A stretch of DNA of 64,000 bases from Thaumasiovibrio sp047250365 (GTDB lineage Bacteria; Pseudomonadota; Gammaproteobacteria; Enterobacterales; Vibrionaceae): positions 62,001-126,000 of the forward strand of contig NZ_JBLBVL010000006.1 of NCBI RefSeq assembly GCF_047250365.1, given 5' to 3'. This document shows, piece after piece, positions 17,255 to 26,624 of this stretch. Every line of letters begins with the position of its first letter. Position 1 is the first letter of the stretch. A program made the translations under genes and the position numbers. The notes beneath the pieces were generated by a model. The model was not told the DNA's origin, ran no database searches, and saw nothing but the letters and a program-made list of their open reading frames with translations.

Positions 17255-18412
17255 ATGTATCCATTTTCGCCACTCGATTTTGGTTTTTCAGACCAACAAC
17301 AGCAGATAGCCGACGTTGTACATGAATTTGCTAACGCAGAAATTGCGCCCAATGCAAATGATATCGATCACCTCAACGCCATGCCGGGCAATTTGTGGCA
17401 GAAAATGGGCGCGATGGGGCTATTAGGTATAACAGTATCATCGGAATATGGCGGAAGTCACTGTGATTACCTTTGCCACATTTTGGCTATGGAACAAATT
17501 AGTCGAGCGAGTGCTGCAGTAGGTCTTAGCTACGCTGCACACTCTAATTTGTGCGTAAATCAGTTATTTAAACATGCCAATGAACAACAAAAACGCCAAT
17601 TCCTCCCTGCGCTTATTAGCGGTGAGGGTATCGGAGCGTTAGCAATGAGCGAAAGCAATGCTGGTTCAGATGTTATGTCGATGCAATTACGCGCAACGCC
17701 GGTTGATGGGGGATACCTCCTTAACGGCAGTAAAATGTGGATCACCAATGGGCCGACCGCGACAGTATTGATTGTATACGCACGCACAGCACCAGATGCC
17801 ATTTCTGCCTTCATCATCGAACAGAGCATGCCCGGATTTCACTGCGCGCAGAAGCTCGACAAACTCGGAATGCGCGGCTCCGATACCTCTGAGTTGGTTT
17901 TTCAAGACTGCTATGTTCCGAGTGAAAACCTCTTAGGCAAAATCAATCAGGGTGCGCAAATACTGATGAGCGGTTTAGATATTGAACGCCTCATTCTGTC
18001 AGGTGGTCCATTGGGTATTATGCAAGCCTGTATGGATATCTGCTTACCCTACGTTCGTGAGCGTCAACAGTTTGGTCAGCGCATCGGCAACTTCCAACTC
18101 GTACAGGCAAAGTTGGCCGATATGTATAGCAATATGAATGCGATTCGCAGTTATGTCTATACTGTGGCGCGTAACTATGACGCCCAACACGCCCCTAAAC
18201 AAGACACTGCTGGCTGTATTTTGTTGGCAGCCGAGCACGCCTCAAAAATGGCATCAGATACAATCCAGCTTCTTGGCGGTAATGGTTATACCAACGATTA
18301 CCCTGCCGCACGACTATTACGAGATGCAAAGCTGTATGAAATTGGGGGCGGTACTTCCGAAATACGCCGTCTCATCATCGGTAAGACACTTGTTAACATG
18401 TTTTGCGACTGA
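17255..18412 (+). CDS. liuA: Isovaleryl-CoA dehydrogenase
   Basis: 385 residues. The hallmark of isovaleryl-CoA dehydrogenase is present: the catalytic base sits in GLDIERLILSGGPLG (E244), while the C-terminal motif reads YEIGGGTSEIRR, with glycine where other acyl-CoA dehydrogenases have glutamate. Other family motifs: AMSESNAGSDVMSM, GSKMWITNGP, RQQFGQRIGNFQ and LLGGNGYTNDYPAARLLRD. It oxidises isovaleryl-CoA to 3-methylcrotonyl-CoA in leucine breakdown. First gene of the rightward operon after liuR. Confidence 0.93.
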   Translation: MYPFSPLDFGFSDQQQQIADVVHEFANAEIAPNANDIDHLNAMPGNLWQKMGAMGLLGITVSSEYGGSHCDYLCHILAMEQISRASAAVGLSYAAHSNLCVNQLFKHANEQQKRQFLPALISGEGIGALAMSESNAGSDVMSMQLRATPVDGGYLLNGSKMWITNGPTATVLIVYARTAPDAISAFIIEQSMPGFHCAQKLDKLGMRGSDTSELVFQDCYVPSENLLGKINQGAQILMSGLDIERLILSGGPLGIMQACMDICLPYVRERQQFGQRIGNFQLVQAKLADMYSNMNAIRSYVYTVARNYDAQHAPKQDTAGCILLAAEHASKMASDTIQLLGGNGYTNDYPAARLLRDAKLYEIGGGTSEIRRLIIGKTLVNMFCD

Positions 18413-18447
18413 ATATAGCAAAGCAGTGATCCTTAGCGAAGGAGGCA

Positions 18448-19998
18448 ATGATGGCGATCCTATCAAGCACATTAGATACCGACTCTACACAATTTCAGCG
18501 CAATGTTGATGCCATGCTGTCTAAATTGACCTCGATCTCAGCGCTCTATCGCGACCTTCCAGCAAAGCAGGACAAACTGTCTGTGCGACAGCGCATTGAC
18601 CATCTCATGGATGACCAGAGCACGCTGCTAGAGTTCAGTCGACTCGCTGCCCATGACGTCTATGACGAGGCCATTCCAGCAGCGGGCATTATTACTGGTT
18701 TAATCAACGTCGAGAATCGAGAGTGCGTTATTATTGCTAATGATCCAGCCGTGAAAGGAGGAACCTATTATCCTCTAACGGTTAAAAAGCACCTTAGAGC
18801 CCTTGAAATCGCATTAAACTGCCGACTCCCGGTGATCTATTTAGTTGATTCTGGCGGTGCAAACCTTCCCCGTCAGGACGCCGTCTTTCCAGACAAAGAA
18901 CATTTTGGACGTATTTTTTACTATCAAGCACAACTGTCTGCGCAGTGCATCCCACAAATCGCCGTTGTGATGGGCTCTTGCACGGCTGGCGGTGCGTACA
19001 TTCCAGCAATGGCAGATGTTGCCATCATGGTTAAAGAACAAAGTTACTTATTTCTAGCCGGACCACCTCTAGTTAAAGCGGCAATTGGTGAGCAAGTCGA
19101 CGCTCAAACACTTGGCGGTGCGAAAGTTCATACCCAAACATCAGGTGTGGCAGATTATTTAGCCAATGACGACGTTCATGCTCTCGACCTTGCCCGAGAA
19201 GCACTAAAGCACAGCTTTGCTACCTTAGCACCACCGTCGCTGCCCACCGCGTCACCTCCTCTTTACCCCGCAGCGGAACTCAATGGGGTAATGAGCATGG
19301 ATTATCGGCAACACTCCGATTGCAAAGAGGTCATTGCGAGAATTGCTGATGGTTCAGAGTTTGATGAGTTTAAAGCACTGTATGGCACGACCTTAGTCTG
19401 TGGATTCATCCAGCTGGGTGGCATATTAGTTGGTGTAATTGGTAATAACGGTGTTCTCTATTCTGAGTCTGCACTAAAAGCGGCCCACTTTATCCAACTC
19501 TGTGACCAACGCAGGATCCCTTTACTGTTTTTACAAAACGTCACAGGCTTTATGATCGGAAAAAAAGCCGAGGCAGAAGGGATTGCTAAGCACGGCGCAA
19601 AAATGGTGATGGCCGTCGCCACAGCAACAGTACCTAAAGTCACACTCATCATTGGTGGGTCTTTTGGGGCTGGAAATTACGCAATGTGTGGGCGAGCCTA
19701 CTCCCCTCACTTTCTATTTTGCTGGCCAAATGCACGCATTGCCGTCATGGGAGGAACACAAGCTGCCGATGTAATGAAACACGTAGGGGTAAGTAAAACC
19801 GTCGCGGATGCGTTAGCTGCACAATATGAATACCAAAGTGACGTGACTTATGCCTCCGCTCGGTTATGGGATGATGGCATCCTTGCCCCTGAGGATACGC
19901 GTTTAACATTGATCCGATGTTTCACTCTTCTTCAGCCACTGAGCCACGCTTCGCTGCCGACGATGTCATATCGACAGCCCGGCGTGTTTAGAATGTAG
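18448..19998 (+). CDS. liuB: 3-methylcrotonyl-CoA carboxylase, carboxyltransferase (beta) subunit
   Basis: 516 residues of the biotin-dependent carboxyltransferase fold: the N-terminal half has GGTYYPLTVKKHLRALEIA and VDSGGANLPRQDAVFPDKEHFG (the MCC-beta signature), then MGSCTAGGAYIPAM; the C-terminal half has NVTGFMIGKKAEAEGIAKHGAKM and GGSFGAGNYAMCGRAY. AAGGAGG precedes tandem ATGs at 18448/18451. It carries no biotin site, so it needs an alpha subunit with biotin carboxylase and BCCP domains. That subunit (liuD) is not in the operon. Confidence 0.93.
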   Translation: MMAILSSTLDTDSTQFQRNVDAMLSKLTSISALYRDLPAKQDKLSVRQRIDHLMDDQSTLLEFSRLAAHDVYDEAIPAAGIITGLINVENRECVIIANDPAVKGGTYYPLTVKKHLRALEIALNCRLPVIYLVDSGGANLPRQDAVFPDKEHFGRIFYYQAQLSAQCIPQIAVVMGSCTAGGAYIPAMADVAIMVKEQSYLFLAGPPLVKAAIGEQVDAQTLGGAKVHTQTSGVADYLANDDVHALDLAREALKHSFATLAPPSLPTASPPLYPAAELNGVMSMDYRQHSDCKEVIARIADGSEFDEFKALYGTTLVCGFIQLGGILVGVIGNNGVLYSESALKAAHFIQLCDQRRIPLLFLQNVTGFMIGKKAEAEGIAKHGAKMVMAVATATVPKVTLIIGGSFGAGNYAMCGRAYSPHFLFCWPNARIAVMGGTQAADVMKHVGVSKTVADALAAQYEYQSDVTYASARLWDDGILAPEDTRLTLIRCFTLLQPLSHASLPTMSYRQPGVFRM

Positions 19999-20009
19999 AT
20001 GGAACGACT

Positions 20010-20762
20010 ATGACCATAACGAGCACACTAACGATAACCGTATGTGATCAGGTTCAGCATATCCAGCTGAATCAAGCGGCCTCTCACCATCGGCTCTCCG
20101 TCGATATGATGGACGAATTGATGGCGCAATTTCAATCCCCTAGCACACGCGTTATCGTGATTAGTGCGTCTGGACCCGTGTTTTGTGCTGGCGCTGATTT
20201 ACGCTGGATGCAAGATAGACACAGCGACGCCCCGGCCCACAAATTGGCCGCTCTGCTCGAAGCGATGGATCATTGTCCCGTACCCATCGCTATTGCTGTC
20301 ACTGGTGATGTCTACGGTGGTGGCCTGGGTCTGCTCGCTTGCGCCGATATTGTTTTTTCTAACGAACTCGCTCAATACTGCTTTAGCGAAGCTAAGCTTG
20401 GCCTAGTGCCAGCCCTTATCTCCCCTTATATTCTGCGTGCTGTTGGCTTTCGGCAATTAAAGCCACTCGTTATATCGGCTAATCTCTTTACCGCGCATCA
20501 TGCCGCGCAAATTGGCTTGATACATCAGGTATCTCAAACAGCGCTAGACGATGCCTTTCACTGGGCAAAACAAACCCTTGCCTGCGGCCCAAACGCGATT
20601 AAACAAATCAAATGGCTGTGTCGTGAGTTAACCCCAATATCGCAACAGCATATCCAAGAGACCCATGCGTTACTCAATGTGGTTCGTAAAGGCGATGAAG
20701 CACAAGCTGGCATCGAGGCGTTTTTACAAAAACAGCGACCGCCTTGGGACAACCAAGAGTAA
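20010..20762 (+). CDS. liuC: Methylglutaconyl-CoA hydratase
   Basis: 250 residues, crotonase family, with VFCAGADLRWMQ and VTGDVYGGGLGLLACADIVFS forming the oxyanion hole and EAKLGLVPALISPYI next. It would hydrate 3-methylglutaconyl-CoA to HMG-CoA. Gene order after liuB with an 11-base gap supports LiuC. In related genomes liuD normally follows, but here the next start codon (liuE) is only 14 bases away. Confidence 0.88.
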   Translation: MTITSTLTITVCDQVQHIQLNQAASHHRLSVDMMDELMAQFQSPSTRVIVISASGPVFCAGADLRWMQDRHSDAPAHKLAALLEAMDHCPVPIAIAVTGDVYGGGLGLLACADIVFSNELAQYCFSEAKLGLVPALISPYILRAVGFRQLKPLVISANLFTAHHAAQIGLIHQVSQTALDDAFHWAKQTLACGPNAIKQIKWLCRELTPISQQHIQETHALLNVVRKGDEAQAGIEAFLQKQRPPWDNQE

Positions 20763-20776
20763 GCATAGGAGGTATT

Positions 20777-21652
20777 TTGAACAACATAACCCTCATCGAA
20801 GTCGGCCCACGCGATGGGCTACAAGGATTAACGCCACTAAGCATGACAGATAGGCTGGCACTGATTCATGGCTTGGCTGAAGTAGGCCTAAAACATATAG
20901 AAGTCGGTGCCATGGTGTCAGCGAAGCGAATACCGGCAATGGCAAACAGTGAGAAAGTGTTAATCGAAGCCAATAAATTTGGTATAACAGCTTCTGTTTT
21001 AGTTCCCAATCTCGAAGGGCTTGAACTCGCACTCCAGTGTGACGCTAAACATATCGCCGTCTTCACGGCTGCATCAGAGCTGTTCAGCCAAGCAAATAGC
21101 CACTGCTCTATTAATGAAAGTTTGCAACGCCTTTATCCTGTCATCGAACAAGCGAAAAGCAATGGGCTAGCGATACGTGGTTATCTTTCGTGTATCGTTG
21201 ATTGTCCGTTTACTGGTGCAATTCCGGCAGCCCAAGTTGCCAGCATTGCCACAGAACTCTTCTCAATGGGGTGCGACGAAATTAGCCTTGGTGACACCCT
21301 CGGACATGCAGTTCCAAATCAGATCGCCAGTGTCATTGAACAGGTCAGCGCCACAATTCCTCTCTCTGCGCTGAGTGGTCACTATCACAATACCTATGGC
21401 ATGGCATTGGCTAACGTTATTCGTTCAATAGAGCTAGGTATTACACGATTTGATACGAGTGCCGCTGGGCTGGGAGGATGTCCCTATGCCCCGGGAGCAT
21501 CTGGCAATTTAGCAACAGAAGAGTTGTTATGGTACTGCGAGCGAAACCACCTTAAAACTGGGGTTAACTTGCAACACTTAATCCAAAAAAATCGTGCGTG
21601 GTGTCAACGCGTTGGTATTACCCCCGGAACAGGATTACTTCATTCAGGTTAA
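20777..21652 (+). CDS. liuE: Hydroxymethylglutaryl-CoA lyase
   Basis: 291 residues from a TTG at 20777, chosen for the perfect AGGAGG four bases upstream and because the protein then opens NNITLIEVGPRDGLQG as the family does. The HMGL motifs are present: VGPRDG, SCIVDCPFTG, ISLGDTLGHAVP, GHYHNTYGMALANV and AAGLGGCPYAPGASGNLATEE, including metal-binding histidines and the C-terminal-loop cysteine. It splits HMG-CoA to acetyl-CoA and acetoacetate, the end of leucine breakdown. It converges with the small gene at 21657, only five bases away. Confidence 0.92.
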   Translation: MNNITLIEVGPRDGLQGLTPLSMTDRLALIHGLAEVGLKHIEVGAMVSAKRIPAMANSEKVLIEANKFGITASVLVPNLEGLELALQCDAKHIAVFTAASELFSQANSHCSINESLQRLYPVIEQAKSNGLAIRGYLSCIVDCPFTGAIPAAQVASIATELFSMGCDEISLGDTLGHAVPNQIASVIEQVSATIPLSALSGHYHNTYGMALANVIRSIELGITRFDTSAAGLGGCPYAPGASGNLATEELLWYCERNHLKTGVNLQHLIQKNRAWCQRVGITPGTGLLHSG

Positions 21653-21656
21653 TGCG

Positions 21657-21953
21657 TTAAAATACTTCGTAGTCTTCAAACTGGCTGCGTTTAAATCGTA
21701 TCTCAGCCTCCAGCTCACAGGCCGCCGCCCATACCTTTTGTTCATTTTCACTCAACACATTCAGCGCATCACGCTCTACTTGTTGCCAGCCATGGTCACT
21801 GCCTAGTAGCTCTTCTACCTGCTCTGCGAACAGACAACGAAACTCCTCTGTTGTTGGCATTCGTACATTATCTTTCTCGAACTGTTGAAATAGCGCATTT
21901 ACTGCATAGCTAATTTCCTGCTTAATGCCAGCAACATCATTCGTTGCAATCAT
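21657..21953 (-). CDS. Hypothetical small protein, 98 aa
   Basis: A strong AGGAGG precedes the ATG at 21953. The product is acidic, largely helical by composition, with two tryptophan-containing segments (HGWQQVERDALNVLSENEQKVWAAA) and no signal peptide or membrane helix. I do not recognise the family. It ends five bases from the liuE stop on the other strand, so the two genes may share a bidirectional 3' end. Confidence 0.7.
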   Translation of the reverse strand: MIATNDVAGIKQEISYAVNALFQQFEKDNVRMPTTEEFRCLFAEQVEELLGSDHGWQQVERDALNVLSENEQKVWAAACELEAEIRFKRSQFEDYEVF

Positions 21954-22402
21954 AATTCCCTCCTATTATTCAACGGCCAATGTGACAGACGGTGCACTAT
22001 TGTGCGCACTGTAATAAACCCTAGCCAATAAGTAGCCGCGATGATATGCAACCACATTAACGCCGTTAAATAGGTTGTTCATGTAACTTTCCACCACTTA
22101 TTTTCCATTGAAATCTCAGACTTTTAGCTACAAATAAAATCACGTGAAATATTATTGAACTTATTATGAATCACTCTCTCTGACCGAAAAAGCAGAGCAA
22201 GCAACCACACAGGACCGCCTAACCAAGCCAATCGCCTATTCAGCTGCGGTATAATAAGATATCGCTACGAAATAATGTTGTGTCGCGTTATCTATCCTCT
22301 CAACGGACGATCTCCCCGCTTCTTCACTGATTCGATTTAGGGTGATCCTTGGCCGATTCCAAGGTAAAATCGCCGCCCTGTTGATTACCGCTGCCAATTG
22401 CT
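21954..22402. other. 449-base intergenic region, nothing recognised
   Basis: The two flanking genes point away from it, so it holds both promoters. It is AT-rich in the middle. I found no hairpin, known operator or credible small gene. Confidence 0.5.
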
Positions 22403-24082
22403 ATGCTGACATTAAACGACTGTTTCATCCCTTTTAAAGATCAATCTCTTCATGGCGACACGCCGGAGTCATTCACGTTTCCATTTTATTATCAACCACA
22501 CCCACTGGCGATACAGGCTGCGTCTGAGCTTCAGCAACACCTAAAGACCCAACAAGAATGGCAACACAATTTTGGCCTCAATGGCAACTTAGAGAGTGCT
22601 ATCGGGAAAATGTTTGGTGTGTTAGTGGTAGAAAATGAGAATGGACAACTTGGCTACCTCGCAGGCTTTTCTGGAAAACTGGCAGATAAGAATATTCTAG
22701 CGCCGTTTGTACCACCTATTTTTGATATGCTGACCGAAAGCAGCTTCTTTCTTAAAGAGCAAAGGAAGATTAATAAAATAACCAAAGAGTTAGAGGATCA
22801 CCCTTCTTCAACTGCTGCTGCAATACTGCATGCTGAATTAAAACAGACTATCAAAAATCGCGATGAGCAAATCGCCAACCATCGAGCGAAAATGATAGAG
22901 GGACGTAAACAGCGTAAATTGCGCCGCAACGCCTGTGACGACCTCCCTACTGAGGAGCGTAACGCACTAAAAACGCGCTTAAACCAAGAAAGCGTGATCG
23001 AAAAATTGCAGCTACGTGATCTAAAACAGCATTGGCAAGCGCTCACCGATGGGTTAAACGCAGACATTGCTCTGCACCAAAAAAATATTGATGCATTACT
23101 CGAAGAGCGCAAACAACGTTCTTCTACGCTACAGCAAACGCTTTTCGAACAATACCGCTTTCTCAATGCAAACGGCGACGAAAGTCACTTACAAACACTG
23201 TTTAGCAAAACATCCCTTGGCGTACCTCCTGCTGGTGCTGGTGAGTGTGCAGCACCAAAGCTACTGCAATTTGCTTACAAGCATCATTTGCGTCCGGTCG
23301 TTATGGCTGAATTTTGGTGGGGGCGCTCCCCTAAATCAGAAATACGTAAGCATGGCCATTTCTATCCTTCATGCCACGGTAAATGTGAGCCTATTCTTAC
23401 CCACATGCTGCAAGGATTAACGGTTGATGATAATCCACTGCTTAACAACCCAGCCCAAGGTAAAGAGCTACCAATCGTCTATTATGATGAGCACATCGTT
23501 GTGGTTAATAAGCCTGCAGAGTTTCTGTCTGTGCCCGGAAAAACGATCCAAGACTCGGTCTACACCCGAATAAAACAGCAATTTCCATCAGACGAAGGGC
23601 CATTGGTTGTCCATCGCCTAGATATGTCAACATCGGGTCTGATGGTATTCGCTCGTTCTCGTCGTGCGAACAAGCACCTTCAGCAACAGTTTATTCAGCG
23701 TACTGTAAACAAGTGCTATACCGCGCTATTAGACTGTGAGATTAACGGGCATCAAGGGGTCATCACCTTGCCTTTAAGAGGGGATCTCTATGATCGACCG
23801 CGTCAATTGGTCTGTTTTGAGCACGGCAAACCCGCAGAAACCGAATGGGAAGTTATTGAGAAAAAACAGGGGCAGACCAAAGTACACCTGTTCCCTAAAA
23901 CAGGCCGGACACATCAGCTACGGGTTCACTGCGCACATCAGCTAGGACTTAATGCGAGCATTGTTGGCGATGATCTTTACGGTGTGACTGAGCAGCGCTT
24001 GCACCTGCATGCTGGATTACTTGAGTTTGAGCACCCTGTTACGCAAAAAATGCTGAAATTTGAAATCGCTGCACCTTTTTAG
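22403..24082 (+). CDS. RluA-family RNA pseudouridine synthase with long N-terminal extension
   Basis: 559 residues. The C-terminal 200 or so form an RluA-type synthase: IVYYDEHIVVVNKPAEFLSVPG, the catalytic motif VVHRLDMSTSGLMVFA (aspartate in HRLD), and KTGRTHQLRVHCAH. The first 370 residues are unusual for the family: a globular start with NFGL and FGVLVVENENGQLGYLAGFSGKL, then a highly charged helix-rich stretch (about 115-270) likely to be a coiled coil, then a segment with PPAGAGECAAPKLLQFA and FWWGRSPKSEIRKHGHFYPSC containing conserved-looking C and H residues. There is no S4 domain. The target RNA is unknown; the extension may supply RNA recognition. Confidence 0.85.
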   Translation: MLTLNDCFIPFKDQSLHGDTPESFTFPFYYQPHPLAIQAASELQQHLKTQQEWQHNFGLNGNLESAIGKMFGVLVVENENGQLGYLAGFSGKLADKNILAPFVPPIFDMLTESSFFLKEQRKINKITKELEDHPSSTAAAILHAELKQTIKNRDEQIANHRAKMIEGRKQRKLRRNACDDLPTEERNALKTRLNQESVIEKLQLRDLKQHWQALTDGLNADIALHQKNIDALLEERKQRSSTLQQTLFEQYRFLNANGDESHLQTLFSKTSLGVPPAGAGECAAPKLLQFAYKHHLRPVVMAEFWWGRSPKSEIRKHGHFYPSCHGKCEPILTHMLQGLTVDDNPLLNNPAQGKELPIVYYDEHIVVVNKPAEFLSVPGKTIQDSVYTRIKQQFPSDEGPLVVHRLDMSTSGLMVFARSRRANKHLQQQFIQRTVNKCYTALLDCEINGHQGVITLPLRGDLYDRPRQLVCFEHGKPAETEWEVIEKKQGQTKVHLFPKTGRTHQLRVHCAHQLGLNASIVGDDLYGVTEQRLHLHAGLLEFEHPVTQKMLKFEIAAPF

Positions 24083-24328
24083 TCGAACTAGTTCAAATTA
24101 ACACGCAAAGTTTATTCACCTGACAACAAAATCCTATAGGCTGATGAATGTGCAGGGTTGCTCAACACGCTGCACACTTTGAAAGGAATTGGGTTCGGTG
24201 TACTCAGCCCAGGCAGCCAGTATCTACGCTACTCCTTCCCAGATGCTGGCTGTTTCTTTTTCTTTTTCATTCTATACATAGTCAACTATTCACTTCACAA
24301 CAAACCACACTGCTATCAAGGACGAGCA

Positions 24329-24811
24329 ATGCAATTAACGCCATTTTTAACCACTGACTATGTGAAGCTTTTGGAATGGATAACATCTGAAGAACTTAAC
24401 TTTCAATGGGGAGGGCCCGTATACCGTTATCCTTTAACTATCGAGCAAGTCTCCACTCACTGCGCACAACCAGATATATTTCCTTACCTATTAAACATTA
24501 ATGGCACCAGCGCGGGGTTTATTGAATTACGTCGACTGTCTGCTCATCAAGGTCGCATTTGTCGGGTTTTTGTTGACCCCTCATTTCGAGGACAAGGCGT
24601 AGCAAAAACAATGATTGAGCGATTAATCGCCAAAACGCAGCACGAGTTAGGTTATCGTTACCTGAGCTTGTCGGTGTTTCAGCACAATCATCATGCTAAA
24701 CAGTGCTACGAAAGCCTCGGTTTTAAAGTCGTCTCTGAACAACACGCCATCCAAGCCCCGAATAACGCGACTTGGAGCGCGTATGAAATGGTTAAAGTTA
24801 TTGGCCATTGA
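24329..24811 (+). CDS. GNAT-family N-acetyltransferase
   Basis: 160 residues from the ATG at 24329 (AAGGA upstream; the longer frame from 24158 is not credible). The acetyl-CoA motif is RVFVDPSFRGQGVAKTMIERLI, followed by YLSLSVFQHNHHAKQCYESLGFKVVSEQ. It resembles the small RimI/YhhY-like acetyltransferases; substrate unknown. Its last 190 bases are nearly duplicated at 26883-27072. Its stop overlaps the convergent lipase gene by 14 bases, and its C-terminal residues (VIGH) differ from those of the duplicate (EIGSKGE), as if the end had been rewritten when the lipase gene arrived. Confidence 0.85.
   Translation: MQLTPFLTTDYVKLLEWITSEELNFQWGGPVYRYPLTIEQVSTHCAQPDIFPYLLNINGTSAGFIELRRLSAHQGRICRVFVDPSFRGQGVAKTMIERLIAKTQHELGYRYLSLSVFQHNHHAKQCYESLGFKVVSEQHAIQAPNNATWSAYEMVKVIGH
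24615..24804 (+). repeat. 190-bp direct repeat, copy A (GNAT 3' end)
   Basis: Matches copy B at 26883-27072 without gaps. By my manual count 11 of 190 positions differ (about 94% identity), mostly at third codon positions. The two copies are in the same orientation and enclose the lipase and partner genes. Confidence 0.9.
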
Positions 24812-25958
24812 CGCGTTTAATTGCTTCATTAACGCCTTGGTATAACCGTTTAAGCATTTTATTGAAAATTTCTCTAATTGTTTTATAAGTTAAATCTATG
24901 ACAACTGAGCTAGCAGCTCCTGCAAATACCAACATATGGCCCAGCAAGCCTTTTACTTGAGATGCGGCGGTTTTTCCTGCTTCAGCTATTTTAACCAACG
25001 TTTGTGCGATGAAGTCGTACAAAGTCGCCCCGCCGCTAATAGCACCTTGAAATGCTACTGCTGAATAATAGCCTGTGTCTTTTAGTAGGGTAATTAGAGC
25101 TGCACTTAAACGGTCAGTCCAATAATTGCTATAGCTGGCTTGGTTACGCTTATTGTAATCTAACCGCACTGGGGGAAGAAAATCACTAGCAGTTCTTTGC
25201 AACACCTGCCAGTCTTCACCTCGCGCTGTACTAAGATAACCAGGCACTGCACCGGCTAAAGGATTCATACCATGGGCACTAGGGCTGATCCCCTGACTTC
25301 CATCTAGCCGAAATTCAAAACCTTTGTAAGGTGAGTGAACAAAAGGCCAAAGTGGTACTTTAGGGACCACATCGGCACCATGCGTACAGCGAAAAATTTT
25401 ATTGACTCTATTAGTATTTGCGCTAGCAAAACCTGGCAAGCCCACCCGAGGCGCTCCAAAGGTGTATAAATTCACATGGCTGGCATAAGAGTTGGCCGCA
25501 ACCCAATCGGCAGTTAGTGTGGCCAAAGCCCCGCCGAGACTGTGTCCAATACAATGCACGACCCCTGTGTTTGAATTATTGCGCCACTCATCGAGAAAAT
25601 TTTGAAGTTGTGGACGTAACAACGAAAACGTACGCTGAAAGCCAGCATGTACTGCTTGCCCGTTATCATTTCCCTTAAAACCAATTTGAGCGTTAGTTCC
25701 CCAATCATGCCCAGAGGTCATTTCTGTTCCTCGTATCGAGATAATTGCATCGCCTTTGTACCGCCCATCGCCATAACCTAAAGCAGCAAACCCCGTTTCT
25801 TTATTGAAAAGATAGCCACCTGTTCTGCTTGTCATTTTATTCAGAAGCTTAAAGTATTTCTGTGTGTAAGGGGTAGGCTTAACGTTTCGACTATTATTAC
25901 GTACTGAGTAGGCAAGAAAAGCTAGTTCAGAAGCCAACTTGGGGGAAAGCGTTGTCAT
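24798..25958 (-). CDS. Class 3 lipase, candidate type VI secretion phospholipase effector
   Basis: 386 residues, alpha/beta hydrolase of the lipase class 3 type: the nucleophile S140 in CIGHSLGGALATLTADW, an aspartate candidate D196 in HGADVVPKVP, and H208 or H229 as the third member. The N-terminus (SPKLASELAFLAYSVRNN) has no signal peptide. The last 110 residues contain long hydrophobic stretches (about 285-312 and 336-356) that could insert in a membrane. A leaderless lipase encoded nine bases after a small signal-anchored protein is the usual layout of type VI lipase effector/immunity pairs. No VgrG, Hcp or PAAR gene is nearby, so delivery is inferred. Confidence 0.7.
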   Translation of the reverse strand: MTTLSPKLASELAFLAYSVRNNSRNVKPTPYTQKYFKLLNKMTSRTGGYLFNKETGFAALGYGDGRYKGDAIISIRGTEMTSGHDWGTNAQIGFKGNDNGQAVHAGFQRTFSLLRPQLQNFLDEWRNNSNTGVVHCIGHSLGGALATLTADWVAANSYASHVNLYTFGAPRVGLPGFASANTNRVNKIFRCTHGADVVPKVPLWPFVHSPYKGFEFRLDGSQGISPSAHGMNPLAGAVPGYLSTARGEDWQVLQRTASDFLPPVRLDYNKRNQASYSNYWTDRLSAALITLLKDTGYYSAVAFQGAISGGATLYDFIAQTLVKIAEAGKTAASQVKGLLGHMLVFAGAASSVVIDLTYKTIREIFNKMLKRLYQGVNEAIKRVNGQ

Positions 25959-25967
25959 TTTAATTCC

Positions 25968-26624
25968 TTATATCAATCCGTTAATATTGCCGTATTTATC
26001 TAGGTCTTGAAGCTCTCCAAATTTTTCAATATCTACCGCTTTTCTCTTCTCTATTTTTGAACGTTCAGGCCAACGGCAAATGCTAGTGACCGGTAGGGTT
26101 ACAACCCCAGTAGGGTAATCAGAGTGAATGATATAAATAGTTTCTTCATCAGTTGACAGATCACAACTCAACTCAGAAAGCATTTCAACAAAATATGAAA
26201 TATGTTTAACTCCATGAGAGTTTGCATCCCAAAGGTAAACTTCATCTGCTTTAGTATTGCTTTGATTATCGTCATCGATGCGAATACCTTGCCAAATAAC
26301 ATTGGTTCTAAAGGGATTGTCGGCATGGCGTGATTGCATCGTTAACTCTGGAAAATGAAATCGCCCTTCACTGTCTGTTATTGTGTAATCATGTACTTCA
26401 CCATCTGTAATATCGATAAATTCGTAGCTTCTTTTTAGTTTCACGCCTGTGAGTGGCTTGCCGCGGTTTGTGAGCTGACCGCTCACTGGGGGGAAAAGCT
26501 CAACAGTACTCTTTTTAAACATTTCTTTCTCCGAACCTCTAGTCACCCATGAAATAGATAAAACAAAGCAGAGGAAAAATAACAGTATAATTTTACCAAA
26601 TATTCTAACCATAACATAAGGCAT
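25968..26624 (-). CDS. Signal-anchored partner of the lipase, candidate periplasmic immunity protein
   Basis: 218 residues. Residues 7-27 are a hydrophobic signal anchor or signal peptide (IFGKIILLFFLCFVLSISW), so the rest is periplasmic. The exported part begins with a beta-sandwich-like segment, PVSGQLTNRGKPLTGVKLKRS, and YTITDSEGRFHFPEL, which resembles carboxypeptidase regulatory-like folds, and has two cysteines (about 154 and 183) that could form a disulphide. It directly precedes the lipase gene in one transcript. A periplasmic inhibitor of a phospholipase fits both location and gene order, but that role is inference. Confidence 0.6.
   Translation of the reverse strand: MPYVMVRIFGKIILLFFLCFVLSISWVTRGSEKEMFKKSTVELFPPVSGQLTNRGKPLTGVKLKRSYEFIDITDGEVHDYTITDSEGRFHFPELTMQSRHADNPFRTNVIWQGIRIDDDNQSNTKADEVYLWDANSHGVKHISYFVEMLSELSCDLSTDEETIYIIHSDYPTGVVTLPVTSICRWPERSKIEKRKAVDIEKFGELQDLDKYGNINGLI

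Noticed and set aside
24158..24328. N-terminal extension of the GNAT gene starting at 24158, with a hydrophobic stretch
   Set aside because: The ATG at 24329 has an AAGGA ribosome site and the protein then matches a normal GNAT start; the upstream part has low-complexity phenylalanine runs and no GNAT similarity.
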